Assembly: GCA_001414485.1 (NCBI GenBank) | Contig: LLEY01000019.1 | Span: 124,001 to 188,000 of the forward strand | Length of the DNA stretch: 64,000 nucleotides | DNA from: Calycina herbarum | Taxonomy: Eukaryota > Ascomycota > Leotiomycetes > Helotiales > Pezizellaceae | Reading direction: 5' to 3' | Part shown: one piece after another, positions 43,588-54,874 of the stretch | Position numbering within the stretch: position 1 is the stretch's first letter | Layout of the letters: each line of letters begins with the position of its first letter | The notes under the pieces: generated by a model | Told to the model about the DNA's origin: nothing | Database searches by the model: none | The model's input: the letters and a program-made list of their open reading frames with translations, nothing else | Made by a program: the position numbers and the translations under genes

Positions 43588-46289
43588 TCAAGTTGACCCT
43601 TGGCCAGGTTCAGGGTACTCCTTTTCGTTCCATTTCAGTTGTTGAGACATACAAACATCCAAAATCCAGGCTGTGGCGACGATCCTTGGAATCATATTTG
43701 CGCTCTTTGCCATAGCCTTGAAACCCTTCCAAAGTTTCAGCTCATCTGCTTGTATACCGCTGACAAGATACACCGGTTCCGGGCCTTGGGGGTCGTCTTC
43801 AGGAGCGACTTTCTTCATCGCGTTTTTCCCAGTATATATCGAAAAGATCCCTCCATTAGCCTCGGTGATGGCTTTGTAAGTATCGGGCCCATTGGGTATC
43901 TTAGCGGTACAATAAACTGGGACATTTCGGAGTAATGATCGGTTGTTTGCCTTGGCTCGTACAACCGCATCTCTCAGCTTGACATCGAACTTCTTCTCAT
44001 TTTCCGGGTCCTTTAAAACGTGAGTCTCGACATCTGGTATTACCGAGCTCTTCCCACAAGCTTCAATAAAACTGGAGTCTAGTATTGTGGGACCGTGAGC
44101 AAGGGCGCAAAGAAATTTCTTGGTCCTAACAAGTTTTGGGGCAGCGAGATGTGAGCATTGTTTTGCGTCTTGGACAACCAACACTCCAAGCTCACGCATT
44201 TTTTTCTGCAACTGATTAGCATGTCTGTTGCAACACACAACCGTGATGCTTACCTTGTCTTTTTCTTCCACGCTCGCATGACCAACCCATGGCTCGTATT
44301 TCGTGACAAGAAGGCGCATGGCAACCGGTGGTAATCCTGTTTTTTGGCGCTTGGGCTTACTGTTTTCCTCTCCAGAATAATCCCCCTGGGGCTCTTTGCT
44401 CAACGGACTGGATTGACGTTCATCACTTTTCTCCTTGTCGATTTTGGTTGCGGCACGTTCCCCACCCCAAACTTTCGATCCTTTTCGTTTCTTCTCTTTT
44501 TCGTAAAGAGCAATATCAGGTGCCATCCCTTGCAAATTGTTTAGAGCACGATCTTTTGCGCTTCGGCTACCGGTCGACGAAGGGGTATTGTTCTCTTTTC
44601 CTGCACTGGTACGGCGATTGGGCAAAGGAGTAGTGGCTCCTTCTTTTGGCAGAGATGTGGCTTTTGATTTTGATTTTGATCGCGAAAGGGGCTTCTTGGG
44701 TGGTGCAGTTGGCTCCTGTGGAATTTCCTCTTCGTCTTCACCATCCTTAGTTGTCTCTTCAGGTAATACTGCAGCTGGTCCTTTTCCAGGCCGCTTCAAC
44801 GGGCCAGGTTTATTCGGACTTGGTGTGGGTTCCTTTGGAAAGTAAATCTCGCGCAGAGTTTCTAGATCAAGCGGCGTTTGGCCCACGACCTCCCCCAGAT
44901 TGGTTCTGGGAGGGAAATGAGTATAACGGGGATCTGAGATTCGCTGCATTTCACATCTAGCGTAACTTTCCTCAAGCCAAATGTGGTTTACAACCTCGAT
45001 ACCCCACTCCGCCGCCGCATCGACCTTCTCTCCCGTCTTCCGTGCCGTAATCACATGAGTGTTATCGTCTTTCATGCTCTTGGTCATCTCGGCACCACAG
45101 GCTACAATGAGGTTTTCCAGATAAACGCGCGCATCTCCGCCGTAGTTTGACAAGGTTATCCTGAAGCCTTTGAATCCCTCGATGCCGTATTTTGGTAAGG
45201 GGTAATGCAACAGCCTCTTCATTGGAGACGTCCACTGGTTGTACGTGATTAGATGGTATAGCCAGGAAAGATTACCGACATCTTTACCAGCATGAGACGC
45301 AATAGCGTAGTCTCTCCCACTGCGCCAGTGACAAATATACATATCTGCATTGTGTACCGAGGTTGTGATGGTTCCACCGCTGCCTACAACAATATCCTCA
45401 AGAACTTTCCGGAGTCTGCTGCCAATCTCGAGGTCTTCGGATATCATCAATTTCTTATCCTGGAACACGTCCACTTGTTGTGTCGGGTCGGTTAGCACAG
45501 GTAAGGACTCTGGTCTTGGGGATGAGGCTCCCTTGACACCTTCCGACGGAGGTATACTGAGACGAGCATCGGGATCTTCTCTCAAAATCTCGGGATCGGG
45601 AAGTAGGTATGGGTCTTCGCTGATGCGCTTTCCCAAGCGCAAGCAGTCGTCAAACCTAAACAATAATCAGTTGGGAGCAGCCTCGTGGGGGCGAGGAAAT
45701 AGACGCACCAGTGTGGCAACACAATCTTGCATTTGAACCTCTTCTCCTTAGCAGCTGTGACTTTGGCATTGTCCATGGTCAGGGCGCACAGATGTGTGAC
45801 CTGCTTTGTTAAGTTATTCGATTCCGAACCTCCCATGGCGGCAACTGCGCCAATAATGGCCTCTTTATCGCCATCGGGAAGATCGGCGCAAGATAGTGTG
45901 ACGTCTGAAAAGATGAACTTTGGGTCTGGAGAAAACGGTCGGGGCAAGAGAGCCTTCCCCTTTAGCAGGCTTGCCATTATCCACGTTGTGTTGCAAACAT
46001 TGATCATATGTTCGCGCGCCTCTTGATATTGGGGGAAATCGATGGTGGTGGTGACTATGTGGGTGAGGCCTTTGAGATCCAGGCTCCCGTCGCGCTTGCG
46101 TTTTTGAACCTTTCCACCACTGGTCTCGATGGACTCTGTATTCTGGGGTGTATGTTAGCATTTCATCAGGACATGGGTGGAGGGAGTTGGGTGGCTCACG
46201 ATGGTTATTTGGGCTTCGGTGAGGTCTCGACTTGGTACAAAGGCAACCGTAATATTTTCAAAGAATTTTGACATCTTGTCAGAAGCCAT
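43588..46289 (-). CDS. Multi-BRCT DNA-damage scaffold, Rtt107/Brc1-like
   Basis: Scaffold that binds gamma-H2A and repair factors at stalled forks. Exons 46289-46200, 46142-45709 and 45655-43588 join in phase. A 42-nt in-frame stretch at 44253-44212 (GTAAGC...GCTAATCAG) is very probably a further intron: removing it turns an odd insertion into a normal BRCT start (VGHASVEEKDKLQKKMRELGV). This gives 849 residues, or 863 if retained. BRCT repeats are spread through the N-terminal half (FFENITVAFVPSRDL; VTHLCALTMDN; DMYICHWRSGRDY; NYGGDARVYLENLIVACG with WLEESYARCEMQ) and a tandem pair closes the protein (LVVQDAKQCSHLAAPKLVR, then WILDVCMSQQLKW). A basic Ser-rich linker lies between. The BRCT number and order fit Brc1/Rtt107; other multi-BRCT scaffolds are less likely. 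Confidence 0.83.
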
Positions 46290-46374
46290 GGCAGATATAT
46301 GACATGTGTCGAGTTGTTGCCCAGGCACAGGAGAGGTGTAGCTGGTGTAGGAAATATTGAGGTAGTCGTTGGTC

Positions 46375-46398
46375 GTAGCTGTAGCTGTAGCTGTAGCT
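46375..46398. repeat. (GTAGCT)4 microsatellite
   Basis: Four perfect hexamers about 90 bases upstream of the BRCT-gene start, likely in its 5' UTR. Confidence 0.9.
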
Positions 46399-46970
46399 AG
46401 GATAGAGGGTGCTTGTGGCCTTGCAATGCCATGACGCCAAAAGTCTATCTCGTACCGTACGCGTCTCACGAAAACACGCTAGAAAAGGGAATTCACCCTA
46501 TCACGTGCTATTTCTCAACCTTGACCAAATTGGATTAAACAAAAGTGTAGCAGGTTGCGATGAAGCTCTTTTCAACTCCTACACTCTTTAAATTCGCGTA
46601 CTTGCCTTTGTCGGGGGCTGGTTTCCATCTCATTGTTCTGGTTGACGCCGCGATTTCAGCTTTTTGCCTACAGCGCATTTCCATGCCTGGAAGCGTCACC
46701 GGCCCCTTAGCGGCCAGTGCACCAGGTGGATTCTTCATATTGGAACAGCAAACGAGCCAATCAGGCGCAGAGAGGCCTTCAAGTTTCAAGTCTGGGTGGT
46801 GTCTTGAAATGGGGCTGGAAACAATTCTAAGCGTCGCTGATCTTGCGTGCAGTGCCTCTGTAGAATTCATACAACTATCCCACGCTCCTTTCCTTTCACC
46901 TCCTCATCGACTCTCCACCAACCTCGACTAGCAGGCCATAGTCAATTCCATTTGAGCCTCCTCTTGTTGT

Positions 46971-46995
46971 ACAGGACAGGACAGGACAGGACAGG
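46971..46995. repeat. (ACAGG)5 microsatellite
   Basis: Five perfect pentamers about 300 bases upstream of the SH3-protein gene. Confidence 0.9.
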
Positions 46996-47292
46996 ATTTC
47001 CACCTTCATTCACCCTTCAGTCCCTCCTCTCACTCCGCCCTCTCCTCTCCTTGCCCCGAGCGCAATCGATAGAAAAGGAGCAGCATCGGATGTTTGCGCC
47101 CAGATCAGCTCTGTAATCGCAGTGAATTGGGAGGATAGGCTCGACAGAGGAACAGGAACAAGCACCTTGGATAGAGTGCTGTGTGTGCGGCGTGCGGCTA
47201 CGGATACTTGCATTGATAATCCCTTTCAGGACGGCGCCCTTAAAAATTCCATTTCCATTTCCACCCCCGAACCCCATGCCCCTCAAGGCACA

Positions 47293-50200
47293 ATGACAAG
47301 ACCAGAAATCATCCGAGCAGGTGAGGCCTTGATTTTACGATCCATCAAAGAGTCAGCGCTAATGTGTGATAGATTCGATTGATCTCCAGGACCAGACATC
47401 CCCTTCGGCGCAAGATCACTCTCGGAAACCAACAAATGCTGCCCCCTTGGGCGTTGGCCCTCCAGCTCCGCACCAAGCAGAAGCCTTACGGGAAGTGGCA
47501 GCGGAGGCGGCAGAACAAAATGGTCGAAGTCCACGCGTATCAAAGGAATGGACCTCGGGCGAGGTCTCGCAGATGCAGGATTATGCCAGAGCAGAGGAGG
47601 ACCTGGTCAACTCGGTCACGGCAAAGTTGAACGGTTCGAATCTGCAACAGCAGGATGATCTGGCAGTCGCGCAGAATGGAGGCTTGACAGGATCGACCGC
47701 CGAGGATGCAGACATGGCTGATGCCGAGGGTGACGATGGGATGGACGACGATATGATGGACAAGATTTCGAGTTCCCCATCAATCGACGATGGTGGGTAT
47801 TCCCTTCCAAAAACTTGGCCTCTCAGGTCTACTTCTCTTTGCTGTGAACCAGCTACTCCACCTCCGTCTTCACAAGCGTGCGGCAAAAGTTCATCGCCAT
47901 ATCTGGTGACGCCTGAACATTTCCCGTTGTGCTCTCCACAGGTCAATTCCGACAATGGCGAAGTGCAACGTGATCAGGCGCAACAAAATCATCATCTTCT
48001 GGGTGAGTATCCGGCCGACACAACAGAAAACGAACACACTTTCAGCGACTACGATCACACCAGTTATGTTGACCCGCCATCGCCCATGATTGTGAGAGGG
48101 AGCTCAAGTCCCTATCACCAAGTATCATTCCTGGATCCATTCTCAGATGACCCTCCACACAGTCCATCCACGATTCCTACCCAACTTCCAGGCACAGGAA
48201 TTGCTATCAACCCCAACTTCGACGACGAAATGACCGTGCCTTATGAAAGCGAAAGCTCTGATGAAGATGATGATTTTGAAATTCCTTACAATACCGATTC
48301 CAGATTTGTTGACTCAGGTTGGGGTGGAGAATGCTTACGTGAAATAGAGGACATCGATTTCGAATTCGTCTACGCTCTCCATACATTCGTCGCGACGGTC
48401 GAGGGACAGGCAAATGCCACAAAAGGCGATACGATGGTTCTCTTGGATGACAGCAATAGTTATTGGTGGCTTGTGAGAGTGGTAAAAGACAGTAGTATTG
48501 GTAAGTTGCTGGGAAGAGAGAATCCGGGCAATCGCACAGAATAACAAACTGATAAAATTCCTAGGATACTTGCCTGCGGAGCATATCGAAACACCCACTG
48601 AAAGACTGGCTCGTTTGAACAAACACCGGAACATAGATGTGCGCTATTTAAACTCAACATGTACCCCTGAATTCTTGCTAACACTGTCAGCTCACATCTA
48701 CCATGTTGGGGGACCAAGCAGAAAAATCCAAAAACCCGCTCAAAAAGGCTATCCGGAGACGAAATGCCAAAACAGTAGCTTTTGCTGCGCCAACCTATGT
48801 GGAGGCTTCAGATATTGACTATTCTACTGACGAAGAGGACGCCGAGGGAGACTACTACAGAGCAAATGAAGAACAAGACCAGAACGGTGAACAGCAAGAA
48901 ACATCCGCGCAACAAGATGAGGCCAACACAGTGGAGCCCCTAAAAGCTCGTTCTACAGTACAAGAAATCAAGCCAGATTCAGCGGATTCCGACAGCAAAG
49001 GCGGAGAAGCCACATCAGACGGTGACCCTGATGCCGGAAGGACCAGTGACGAGATTTTTGATGGAAAGGTGGAAAGCAAATCTCGAAACGGCACGGTTAG
49101 AAATACGGATTCTTTCTTCAAAGACGATTCTGTGGAGACCCGAAAAATCACACTTACGCCCAACCTGCTCCGTGATGATTCCAGCACTTCAACACGAACT
49201 TCGAACGATTCCAAGGAATTCAGTAAGCGACCCAGTCTGGACAAGCTTGAAAAGGATTCTGCCTCGGATAAAACCAAGGACAAAAAGGAGAAGAAGGAGA
49301 AGAAGGACAAGGACAAGAAACCTGGAATGCTCAGCGGTCTGTTCAAAAGAAAAGAAAAGAAATCCAGGGCAATCGAGGATGAGGTTGAAGAAATCATGGG
49401 AGGAAAGAGGTCGAACGAAAACACAAGGTCATCTCCCGTCCCAAGTAAGGATTCAGACGAAATTGGATACAGTGAAGAAAACTCGCAAAGTTCCACTACC
49501 CTACAAAAGCAACCAAGTAAACTGCAAAAACATCCCCGTACGGAAGTGTCGCCAAGTCGACAGCCAGGTCCTATCAAAGAATCAAGGCCTATGGAGAAGA
49601 CACAACAGGCTCCTGCGCCAGAGCGACCTCCTCCTGCAGAATCAGTACAGGCGCCATCAATGCGTCTGGTACAATCTGACCCTGCTGTTGAGGCCTCGCA
49701 ACAACCACGAGAGCTTTCGCCTGAACTTTCTAGAACTCCCGCACCTATTCTCACGGCACCAAAAGAGCAGAAAGCTGTAGGGGCAATTACCAAGATTCTT
49801 CGTTCTGCTGGTGGCTCCGCGTCGGAGCCCAAACCTGTCAAGGCGAGAAAGGCCAAAGCTCGAGTTGAACTGGATGATTTTGATTCCTCACCAGAGAGCT
49901 CCCCAGTTGAGGAACCTACGCGGGCACCCAGTAAACAATCTCGCCCAATTCCTGGAAGCTTTCCTGATAGCTATATTTCTACAAATGAGAGACCCAGTAA
50001 TGCCGCTGATAGACTGTCAGAATCTCCGGTACAAGTTTCGCCTATTACACCTTCTCAGTCGTATCCACCTCCACTCATGGTTGACAACTCAAGTCAAGAG
50101 GAGCCGCCATCACCAAGATCGTCACCATCCCCAGAACTTATTGATGCCGATGATGCACAGGACAAGAAAGAGGCTGGAAGCTCTACGACATCTGCATCGA

Positions 50201-50492
50201 CACCCACCTGGAGTGACTCGCATCTTCGAACTTTCTTTGACGACGATGCTGATATCAAAGATCTACTGGTCGTTGTTTATGACAAGTCGGGGGTTGTGCC
50301 TGCTGGCCCTGATCACCCGATTACGGGGAACCTCTTCCGCGAAGAGAATGCTAAATTAGCAGACATCACAAACGTAAGTTATGACCTGAGTGAAGTGAAC
50401 CCGTCAATGCATGCTAATGTTTCTTGTAGCGTTTGGATGGAATGCTTGGAGATTGGCTCGCTCGCAAAATGAGGGCGCAGGCACCGAGATGA
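47293..50492 (+). CDS. Tea4/Bud14-like SH3 cell-polarity protein
   Basis: Tea4 and Bud14 bring protein phosphatase 1 and formin regulation to cell ends or bud sites. Five exons (47293-47320, 47373-48500, 48565-48638, 48691-50373, 50430-50492) give 991 residues. The SH3 domain is split by an intron: IDFEFVYALHTFVATVEGQ, then GDTMVLLDDSNSYWWLVRVV, then SIGYLPAEHIETPTERLARL. Directly after it comes RRRNAKTVAFAAPTY, in which KTVAF fits the R/K-x-V-x-F docking motif for PP1. The rest is long, polar and low-complexity, with a Lys/Glu block (KDKKEKKEKKDKDKKPG). The C-terminal HLRTFFDDDADIKDLLVVVYD is a conserved-looking patch. Exon 1 encodes only nine residues; its acceptor at 47371-47372 is the one that keeps phase. 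Confidence 0.85.
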
Positions 50493-51555
50493 AAAGAAAA
50501 CTCGGGTTTGTATATGATTCAAATGATAATGAGCATTGGCAGGAGACCGGTCGTGATTTTTTGGGCGTTTGGCAAGGGGTTGGCGCGGGCAAATGGATAT
50601 ACCATTTTCCATCTTCTGTATACTCGTTGGGGCGTATATATAACCTTTTTAGTGCCCATTGTGGCCCTACACTGTTATGAGGTGATTTACGCAAACTCTA
50701 ATTCTATCACAATGCTATTATCGTAAGATAATATCTGGTGGGGTTCAGGTGAGGTTTAGGTGAGGTTTCCCCTGTGGCGAAAATGGAACTGAACAGCCGC
50801 TCCCCTGGCGTTGTGGAACACTTCTCACCCCCACCGTTACTCTGTATGCGTGGTCTTATCGGAATTCCGTCTCATTTGCTTCTAAACTATTAAAAAATTA
50901 GTTTTAGTTGGTGTTTATTACGAGCTCACAACTGTGCTGTGCTGTGCTGTAAAGGCTGACGCCACCTTGAATATTGTGAGCATGCGGCGTGGTTTTTAGC
51001 TCTTGCGATTGCCATCTAGTCCTGCGCTTCGGTAGATTTATATTAATAGCAAGGGGCAACGGCCACTCATTGGTGCATCGAGACACACCTGCACACAGCG
51101 CGGGTAGTCAAAGCGTTTCTAGTCGCTAGCACCCCCAAGCCAAGTTCCTGGGAGGCAGAATAAAAGCAGCAGTAAATAGGTCTCTCTGGTCCTCGACGGT
51201 TGTTTTAATTCTATAATACAATCCAAAGTAGTAAATAATCCAGAAGTTGGTTGTGTTAAAAATCCAAGCCAATTATCCATATTTAGGAGAATTTGAAATT
51301 GTCCTCAATGCTGGGATACAAGTAACAGGGACCATTTACTGCGTGCCGCTTTTATCCTCCATGTGTGCAAGGATCCCGCCCAGCAGGTGCAACAACTGAG
51401 CCCAAGCCTTCCCTTCGAGCCCACCTGCTTGCTTGCCGAACATCAAGGACAATCACCATCAACCCCGACTGCCCTCACGCCCGAACGAGCGGCTCTCACG
51501 ACGTCGATACTCAAATCCTCAACCACCAGCTCCTTCCGCTTCATCCACGCCCAGC
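50493..51555. other. Intergenic
   Basis: About 1.06 kb between two plus-strand genes. A short TGTGC repeat lies at ~50933-50950. No gene supported. The last ~200 bases are the STE50 leader. Confidence 0.5.
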
Positions 51556-53164
51556 ATGGCCTTCGAGTCTGGCACCGCCTACCCCGAAAGTGACGCGGAC
51601 GACGAGTATGAACGAAGTGTCCACGCCAGTTCGCCAGTCTTGGCCACAGACTCGGAATTGTCACCGACCTCGTCGGATGGATTGTCCTCGAACGAGCATA
51701 CGCCGACAACATATGGTGCTCCAGGTAGTGGCGACAGGCTGCCCGAGGCCATCATCACAGAATGGACGGCGGAGGAGTGCGCCGACTTTGTAGGCAGTCT
51801 AGGCTTGCGCCAATACGCAGAGCAATTCTTAGGTACGGAGCAACCTCAGCAGCCTTCTCACTCCAGTGCTAATATGGAACAGAAAACGAGATTGTGGGCG
51901 AGGCGCTAGTAGCTCTACAGCATGACGATTTGAAGCAGATGGGGGTGACGAGTGTGGGCCATCGCCTGACGATGCTGAAAAGTGTTTATGATATCAAGAT
52001 GAAACAGGATATACCTATAGAAAGCGATCACTACGTCCCATTATGTGAGTATCTGCCACCTCGGGTCGATTCCCGATGCTAATGCGAAGGATAGCAGCGG
52101 ACGCGGAGGCCCAATACGCCACAGCCACATTGAAAGACATCAAGCAACTGGTAGAACAGCTACGATTACGAGACGAACGAATGACCATCGCCGAAACAGA
52201 ATTACGAAGGATAACGAACGAATACGCAAAGTTGAGGCAAGATTTATTACCTGTGTTCCGTATGGCGAAAGAAGGGCAACCACTCCCATACCCTTCCTCT
52301 CAATCAAACAACCCAAATTCTTACAACTACGACAACAATAACACAATATCACCACCTGCACCAACGCCCAATTCAAGCCAGTCTGGAGGGGGACTCTCAA
52401 GAAACTTCTCTACCAAAAAACTGTTTTTCGAGCCACCGAAAAATGCGTCACCAACATATATGCAATCGAACCACGAAAGATCCATGGAACAAACCTTGGA
52501 TCCTGCTAACGCTGCTGAGAGGGCAGTTCTTCAATCTTCTTCGCTTCTAGCCGCCAATGGTGGCTCCGTCGCTATATCACCCGGCTATCCGTCACCAAAC
52601 CAACCTTCACCCACTTCACCTCCAACATTCAATGGCTCTACCCTCGGGGCACGATCATACAACAATCGTTCCGACCAACCCACCCCATCACGTAGTACTT
52701 TCGAGAACGAATACCAACCTTCAACCTACTCCCGCCAATCAACAAAACCAGCTCCGTCGCGACAAGGGGCCCAAACTCCGGCTCTTGATACGCCTTCTGG
52801 TGGTGGAGGGGGTGGGGCGTCAGTGGAGATATTCAAATCTTTCCGAGTCAGTATGGAAGATCCATGTTATAAAGTTCTGCCAGCAGCCTTGAAGAAGTAC
52901 AACATCAACGCACCCTGGGAGCAATACGCATTATACATTGTTTATGGGGACCAAGAAAGGTGTCTGGGCATGACGGAGAAACCTCTCATCCTTTTCAAAC
53001 AACTCGACAAGGAAGGCAAAAAACCGATGTTCATGCTGCGGAAGTTGACGTCGAATACGGAGGTTCAGGCTGGAGATGTTCCGGGGAGTGCGGGTCTGGA
53101 TGGGAATGTGGGACGATCATATCAGAATACATCGGGATACGAACCACCTGGGGGAATCATATGA
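51556..53164 (+). CDS. ste50: MAPK adaptor Ste50 (SAM + RA domains)
   Basis: Ste50 links Cdc42/Opy2 to the MAPKKK Ste11 in pheromone, osmotic and filamentation pathways. Three exons (51556-51832, 51883-52044, 52095-53164) give 502 residues. A SAM domain lies at ~65-145: ITEWTAEECADFVGSLGLRQY, then NEIVGEALVALQHDDLKQMG joined by splicing, then VGHRLTMLKSVYDIK. A coiled-coil helix follows (KDIKQLVEQLRLRDERM), then a Pro/Ser/Asn-rich linker. The RA (Ras-association) domain is at ~375-460: VEIFKSFRVSMEDPCYKVLP, YALYIVYGDQERCLG, LILFKQLDKEGKKPMFMLR. The ATG at 51556 is the first in-frame one; the open frame before it lacks a start. Confidence 0.94.
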
Positions 53165-53945
53165 GGAAAGAAAAGAGAAACGTTGTGTTTGATGTGTTGT
53201 GATGAGAACAATTTGTGTTTGATGGATATAGGGGGTTGGGCTGCTTTATTGCACAGCGTAATTCGAAAGTTATCTAGATCAACACGTTTGTTTTTCTCCC
53301 TCTCTTCTCCCTCTCTCATTTTTATCGACGAGGCTTCTCGGAATGGGGAAAGGGAAGAGGAAGGGGAAAATGTTTGTATGTATATTGGGAAATGTTTTTC
53401 ATGGGATTTGGGAATATGTGTGGATGGAAGTTTGTTTCCTGCCCCATTGTGGGAGCTTTTCTTTGTCTGGGGGCTAGCTCGCGTCTTCTTTTTGGGGCTT
53501 TTTATGGCGTGGAGTTGAGATTTCTTGCTTTTTTTCTGTTGTTTAGCTTTTTTACTTTTTTTTGCTGAGAGCGGGACGGAAGCTTGTGTGTGTTTGAGAG
53601 AGAGAGGGAAGAAAAGTAGTGAATTGTAGGATTTGGATGGGTATGGTATGGTATATTTTTGTAGGTAGGGTACAAGTTGGAGGGAAAATTAGCGCTATAT
53701 GTCAATGAAGAATGACTCGGCAGGACGATGTCATGAATTTGATAGGGAATATATGGATATTTCGGATCTGAAAAGCTCGCTTGATTGTGTCTATCTGTTT
53801 TTGTAAGTTCTTGGTGATGGTGATGTGAGGTGATTGGTTTTTTAATTGAGGTCTAGTGACTCTTCTTTTTTTTGGTCTCGATGGGTTGGTATTCACGGGA
53901 GAGGTGAATCAACAACTGCTGGTCACTCAATTATCCAACGCATAG
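53165..53945. other. Intergenic, probable STE50 3' UTR
   Basis: About 780 bases, T-rich and G-rich, with a short GAGA run. No gene supported. Confidence 0.5.
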
Positions 53946-54472
53946 TAATTCATACATTAGCATGGAATAATAAAATAGGACGTCGGTTCTATTTTGATGG
54001 TTTCTAAGACCGCTGTAATGAGTAATAGGCATAGTCGGGGGCATCAGTGTCAGAGGTGAGATTCTTGGATTTATGGAAGACTAACTACCTACTGCGAAAG
54101 CATTTGCCACGGAGGTTATCATTAATTAGGGAACGGAAGTTGGGGGATCGAAGACGATTAATATCAATTCTGGTCGTCTACAGTGGGCGTAAGCCTATTA
54201 GTCTGCTTGCAGGCAACACCGTCAAATTGCGGGGACCTCACCACTCCCCTGGACGGGAAACCGTTCAGGCTTGTTATAGTGTGAGAGATGTTCAATGGAC
54301 AATCCGCAGCTAAACCCTAAGGCTTATGGCTACTGGTAGAGTCCACAGACTAGACGTCGGTGGGTCCTGAAGGACTTAAGATATAGTCGAGCTCGCCTAG
54401 AAACAGGCTGAAGATACTGCAGATACCGTCGTAGTCTTAACCATAAACTATGCCGACTAGGGATCGGGCGGA
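53946..54472 (+). pseudogene. Decayed 18S (SSU) rRNA fragment interrupted by a group I intron
   Basis: The sequence follows the central 18S rRNA from ACATTAGCATGGAATAATA through GTCGGGGGCATCAGT, CAGAGGTGA and GAAGACTAACTAC to GGGGATCGAAGACGAT at 54158. It resumes at 54420 with CAGATACCGTCGTAGTCTTA and ends after GACTAGGGATCGGGCGG. It carries many substitutions, a missing ~8-base piece inside CAGTATTC...TGTCAG, and a small insertion in GACTAACTAC. No other rRNA parts flank it, so this is an isolated, non-functional copy outside the rDNA array. Fragment length without the intron is about 265 bases. Ends are approximate. Confidence 0.85.
54159..54419 (+). other. Group I intron (S943-type site, IC1-like) inside the 18S fragment
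   Basis: A 261-base insert splits the 18S match between GAAGACGAT and CAGATACCG, the known S943 insertion site. The 5' exon ends in U and the insert ends in G, as in group I introns. Core elements are visible: ACCGTCAAATTGCGGGGAC (54218-54236, P-Q side), AGACTAGACGTCGGTGGG (R side, ~54347-54364) and AAGATATAGTC (54378-54388, S side). There is no homing-endonuclease ORF. Whether the core can still fold is unknown. Confidence 0.8.
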
Positions 54473-54874
54473 TTTCTCGTGGATGCCGCGAATATACACT
54501 TTACACTTTTGTTAGTTGATGAGATGAAATGATAGATAATGAGATGAAGTTTCAAATGATAGGTTGACAAATTGAAACTCCGGGAAAGCATAAATAATAT
54601 TAAGCAATGCTTGAAAAAATATACATTTTTTCTACTAACTCGAATACTATTGTAACTTAGTATGTTATTAATATTCTCCACTGATAATATTCACCTCGCT
54701 AGAGAACATCTACTTGAAAAAGCGGTATAAAATCGACTAATACAGCGATATACATCTCGCAGCGTTGCAATTATTTCTAGAAACTGAGAAAATGGGTGAT
54801 GATTGTTCCTATGTAATAATAACAATGAGAATTACAAAATTTGTATCTCTTTCCCTCAGCCACAACTCAAAGCC
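54473..54874. other. AT-rich intergenic stretch
   Basis: About 400 bases after the rRNA fragment; nothing recognised. Confidence 0.5.

Larger units (their letters stand above)
46290..47292. other. Divergent promoter region with microsatellites
   Basis: About 1 kb between the BRCT gene and the SH3-protein gene. Contains (GTAGCT)4 and (ACAGG)5 tracts; no gene supported. Confidence 0.55.

Noticed and set aside
47780..47950. Extra intron in the second exon of the Tea4/Bud14-like gene (GTGGGT after DDG)
   Set aside because: The intervening residues (YSLPKTWPLRS, SSSPYLVTPEHFPL) read as coding and the frame is continuous without removal.
48855..49856. 333-codon minus ORF opposite the Tea4/Bud14-like gene
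   Set aside because: Ser/Cys/Leu-rich antisense shadow of a low-complexity coding exon.
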